Shown here piece by piece: positions 61,947 to 64,000 of a stretch of 64,000 nucleotides of DNA. Source of the stretch: an uncultured Clostridia bacterium. Lineage in GTDB: Bacteria > Bacillota > Clostridia > Lachnospirales > CAG-274. The DNA lies in assembly GCA_944384195.1 (NCBI GenBank), contig CALWSK010000003.1, positions 1 to 64,000 on the forward strand, read 5' to 3'. The position numbers and the translations under genes are program-made. The stretch's first letter is position 1. Each line of letters begins with the position of its first letter. The notes beneath the pieces are model-generated. The model was not told the origin of the DNA, searched no databases, and saw nothing but the letters and a program-made list of their open reading frames with translations.

Positions 61947-64000
61947 TTATGCTTGTTTTATAAAATCTATAGCTTTTTCAAAAGCCTCTTCTATCTTAGA
62001 TGCGTCTTTTCCTCCGGCTTGAGCCATATTAGGACGACCGCCACCTCCACCGCCACAAGTTGTAGCAGCTATTTTTACTATATCGCCTGCTTTTAAACCT
62101 TTTTTGATAGCTTCATCACTAGACATAGCTATAAAGTTTACTTTACCATTATTTTCGCTAGCTAATAAAATAACATAGTTGTTAAGCTTATCTTTTAGCT
62201 TATCGCCCATATTTCTTAGCATATCCATATCCATATTATCAAGTCTTGCTAATATAGCTTCTATATCTCCAAAACTTTGTTTTTTATCTAAAATTTCATC
62301 TAAAAGACCTGAAGATAATTTAGATTTTAAGCTTTCTATCTCTTTAGCTAAGTTCTTATTTTCTTCTACAAGGCTATTAGCTTTACTCTCTAGGTTTTTA
62401 GGATTAGCTTTTAAGCTATCACAAACACAGTTTATAAGATTTTCACGTTCTTTATAAAATTCTAAAGCACCAAAACCAGTAAGAGCCTCTATACGTCTAA
62501 CACCGGCAGATACTCCATTTTCAGACACTATCTTAAAGCTTCCTATTTGGGCAGAGTTTTTAAGATGAGTTCCCCCACAAAGCTCTATAGAATATCCTCC
62601 TATGTTTACAACTCTAACTATATCTCCATATTTTTCACCAAAAAGAGCAGTAGCTCCCTCTTTTTTAGCTGTTTCTATATCTGTTTGCTTAATATCTACA
62701 TCAAAGCCTTTTAGTATATAATAGTTTACAAGTCTTTCTATTTCATAAAGCTGCTCTTTTGTTATAGCTTCAAAATGAGTAAAGTCAAAACGTAAACGAG
62801 CTTTAGAAACTAAAGAACCTGCTTGCTCTACGTGAGAACCCAATACATCTTTTAATACTTTATGAAGAATATGTGTAGCTGTATGATTTCTTGTTATATC
62901 AAGTCTTTCATTTTCATCTATACTAGCTTTAACTATATCCCCTGTCTTAATTTCTCCAGATTTTACTATACCGTGGTGTATAATTTTATTTGCTCCAAAA
63001 TTTACACAGTCAGATATTTCTATAACAAGCCCGTCTTTTTCTATTTTTCCTTTATCTCCTACTTGTCCACCCATTTCAGCATAAAAAGGTGTTCTATCTA
63101 AGATAATAGCTACTTTGTCTCCCTCTTTAGCATTATTTACTATTTCATCTTCTGCTACAATAGCTAAAACTTTGCTATCTTCTATAAAAGTATTATCATA
63201 TCCTAAAAATTCGCTAGACATATCAGCAGGCAGTTTATGGAAAATAGTTTCCTCTGCTCCCATATAGTTATCTTCTGCCCTTGCGCTTCTTGCCATATTT
63301 TTTTGATTTTCCATCTCTTTAGCAAATTCTTTTTCATCAAGGCTCATTTCCTCTTCTTCTAATATCTCTTGCATAAGTTCAAGAGGAAAACCATAAGTGT
63401 CATATAATTTAAAGGCATCTTCTCCACTTAAAATAGTTGCTTTTTTATCTTTAAGCTCTTCTATTTTTTCTTTTAATAAAGTCATGCCATTATCTATAGT
63501 GCTATAAAATCTTTCTTCTTCTACTGTTAAGATTTTATAAATATAATCTTGTTTTTCTTCAAGTTCTTTATAAGCCTCTTTAGAAGTATCTATAACTATC
63601 TTGCTAAGATTTGCTAAAAATAAGTTATCAAGTCCAAGTAATTTTCCGTGTCTTACTGCTCTTCTTAAAAGACGTCTTAATACATAACCTCTACCCTCAT
63701 TAGAAGGAAGAACACCATCTGCTGTCATAAAAGTAACTGCTCTTATATGGTCTGTTACAACTCTTATAGATACATCTTTTTTATAGTCTTCACCATATTT
63801 ACAATTAGCAAACCTACAAATTTCATCTCTTATAGCTTTTACTGTGTCTACATCAAATATAGAGTTTACACCTTGCATAACAGTAGCTATTCTCTCAAGC
63901 CCCATTCCAGTATCTATATTAGGATTTGCAAGATTTGAATAACTTCCGTCTTCTTCTTTGTTAAATTGTGTAAATACAAGGTTCCATACTTCCATGTATC
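61947..64000 (-). CDS. alaS: Alanyl-tRNA synthetase (5' end beyond the window)
   Basis: C-terminal 684 codons of AlaRS, which charges tRNA-Ala (and the tmRNA found here). Seen: end of the catalytic core (NLVFTQFNKEEDGSY, DTGMGLERIA), editing domain with TATHILHKVL and CGGTHLKNSAQIG zinc residues, and the C-Ala end CGGGGGGRPNMAQAGG. Family length is about 875-880, so roughly 195 residues, including the start, lie to the right of 64000; the Met at 63995 is internal. Confidence 0.97.
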   Translation of the reverse strand, partial: YMEVWNLVFTQFNKEEDGSYSNLANPNIDTGMGLERIATVMQGVNSIFDVDTVKAIRDEICRFANCKYGEDYKKDVSIRVVTDHIRAVTFMTADGVLPSNEGRGYVLRRLLRRAVRHGKLLGLDNLFLANLSKIVIDTSKEAYKELEEKQDYIYKILTVEEERFYSTIDNGMTLLKEKIEELKDKKATILSGEDAFKLYDTYGFPLELMQEILEEEEMSLDEKEFAKEMENQKNMARSARAEDNYMGAEETIFHKLPADMSSEFLGYDNTFIEDSKVLAIVAEDEIVNNAKEGDKVAIILDRTPFYAEMGGQVGDKGKIEKDGLVIEISDCVNFGANKIIHHGIVKSGEIKTGDIVKASIDENERLDITRNHTATHILHKVLKDVLGSHVEQAGSLVSKARLRFDFTHFEAITKEQLYEIERLVNYYILKGFDVDIKQTDIETAKKEGATALFGEKYGDIVRVVNIGGYSIELCGGTHLKNSAQIGSFKIVSENGVSAGVRRIEALTGFGALEFYKERENLINCVCDSLKANPKNLESKANSLVEENKNLAKEIESLKSKLSSGLLDEILDKKQSFGDIEAILARLDNMDMDMLRNMGDKLKDKLNNYVILLASENNGKVNFIAMSSDEAIKKGLKAGDIVKIAATTCGGGGGGRPNMAQAGGKDASKIEEAFEKAIDFIKQA

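Overview
This window is strongly A+T-rich chromosomal DNA from a low-GC, anaerobic, endospore-forming member of the Clostridia, most like the Lachnospirales. The grounds are a gerA-type germination receptor operon, a SipL-like DUF3794/LysM spore protein, a Clostridia-style tmRNA, a SAM-I riboswitch ahead of metK, frequent TTG start codons and TypA/YlbF/ScpAB/FakA-type housekeeping genes. No species assignment is possible from sequence reading alone. No CRISPR array, insertion sequence or rRNA was seen.

Layout. 1-1.4 kb: a lone large serine recombinase at the edge, possibly the end of an integrated element lying to the left. 1.5-19 kb: mostly leftward housekeeping genes: ung (rightward), YitT, a coaD-rsmD-recG-fakA-asp23 block, a His/Cys-repeat DUF1292 protein, scpB-scpA, a site-2-protease relative with its active site lost, mutL-mutS, a YlbF protein and miaB. 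19-25.7 kb: an ANTAR regulator, then two secreted paralogues with copper-amine-oxidase-N-like stalk domains. The larger is a surface-layer candidate with a double promoter. Upstream of it lies an autonomous structured RNA (about 183 nt). 25.7-26.7 kb: rplU-prp-rpmA, including the protease that trims L27. 26.7-30.5 kb: gerAA-gerAB-gerAC. 30.7-32.4 kb: a GNAT gene plus AIM24, and four tRNA genes (Phe, Gly, Gly, Gly). 32.5-37.8 kb: manA, plsC and a zinc-type ABC importer operon. 38-39.6 kb: sipL. 39.8-44.7 kb: purC-purF-purB-purA. 44.9-49.8 kb: a ferritin-like protein, tmRNA, SAM riboswitch-metK, typA and a second small-RNA candidate. 49.8-52.2 kb: an HD hydrolase, coaBC and tpx with a striking operator. 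52.3-60.7 kb: a complete beta-glucoside/amino-sugar PTS regulon (EIIA, EIIB, EIIC, GH4, GH1, MupG) whose PRD-type activator is split by an in-frame stop. 60.8-64 kb: a 26-residue membrane mini-gene, rsmA (apparently lacking a normal start codon) and the 3' three quarters of alaS.

Themes. The PTS region forms a unit: sugar import and phosphorylation, then hydrolysis by two phospho-glycosidases and a 6-phospho-muramidase, under one activator. The zinc operon couples the importer to two accessory proteins. The least explained parts are the two stand-alone RNAs (about 25.17-25.35 and 49.58-49.74 kb), the broken activator beside an intact palindrome, the dead protease, the AUU-type rsmA start and the tpx operator.
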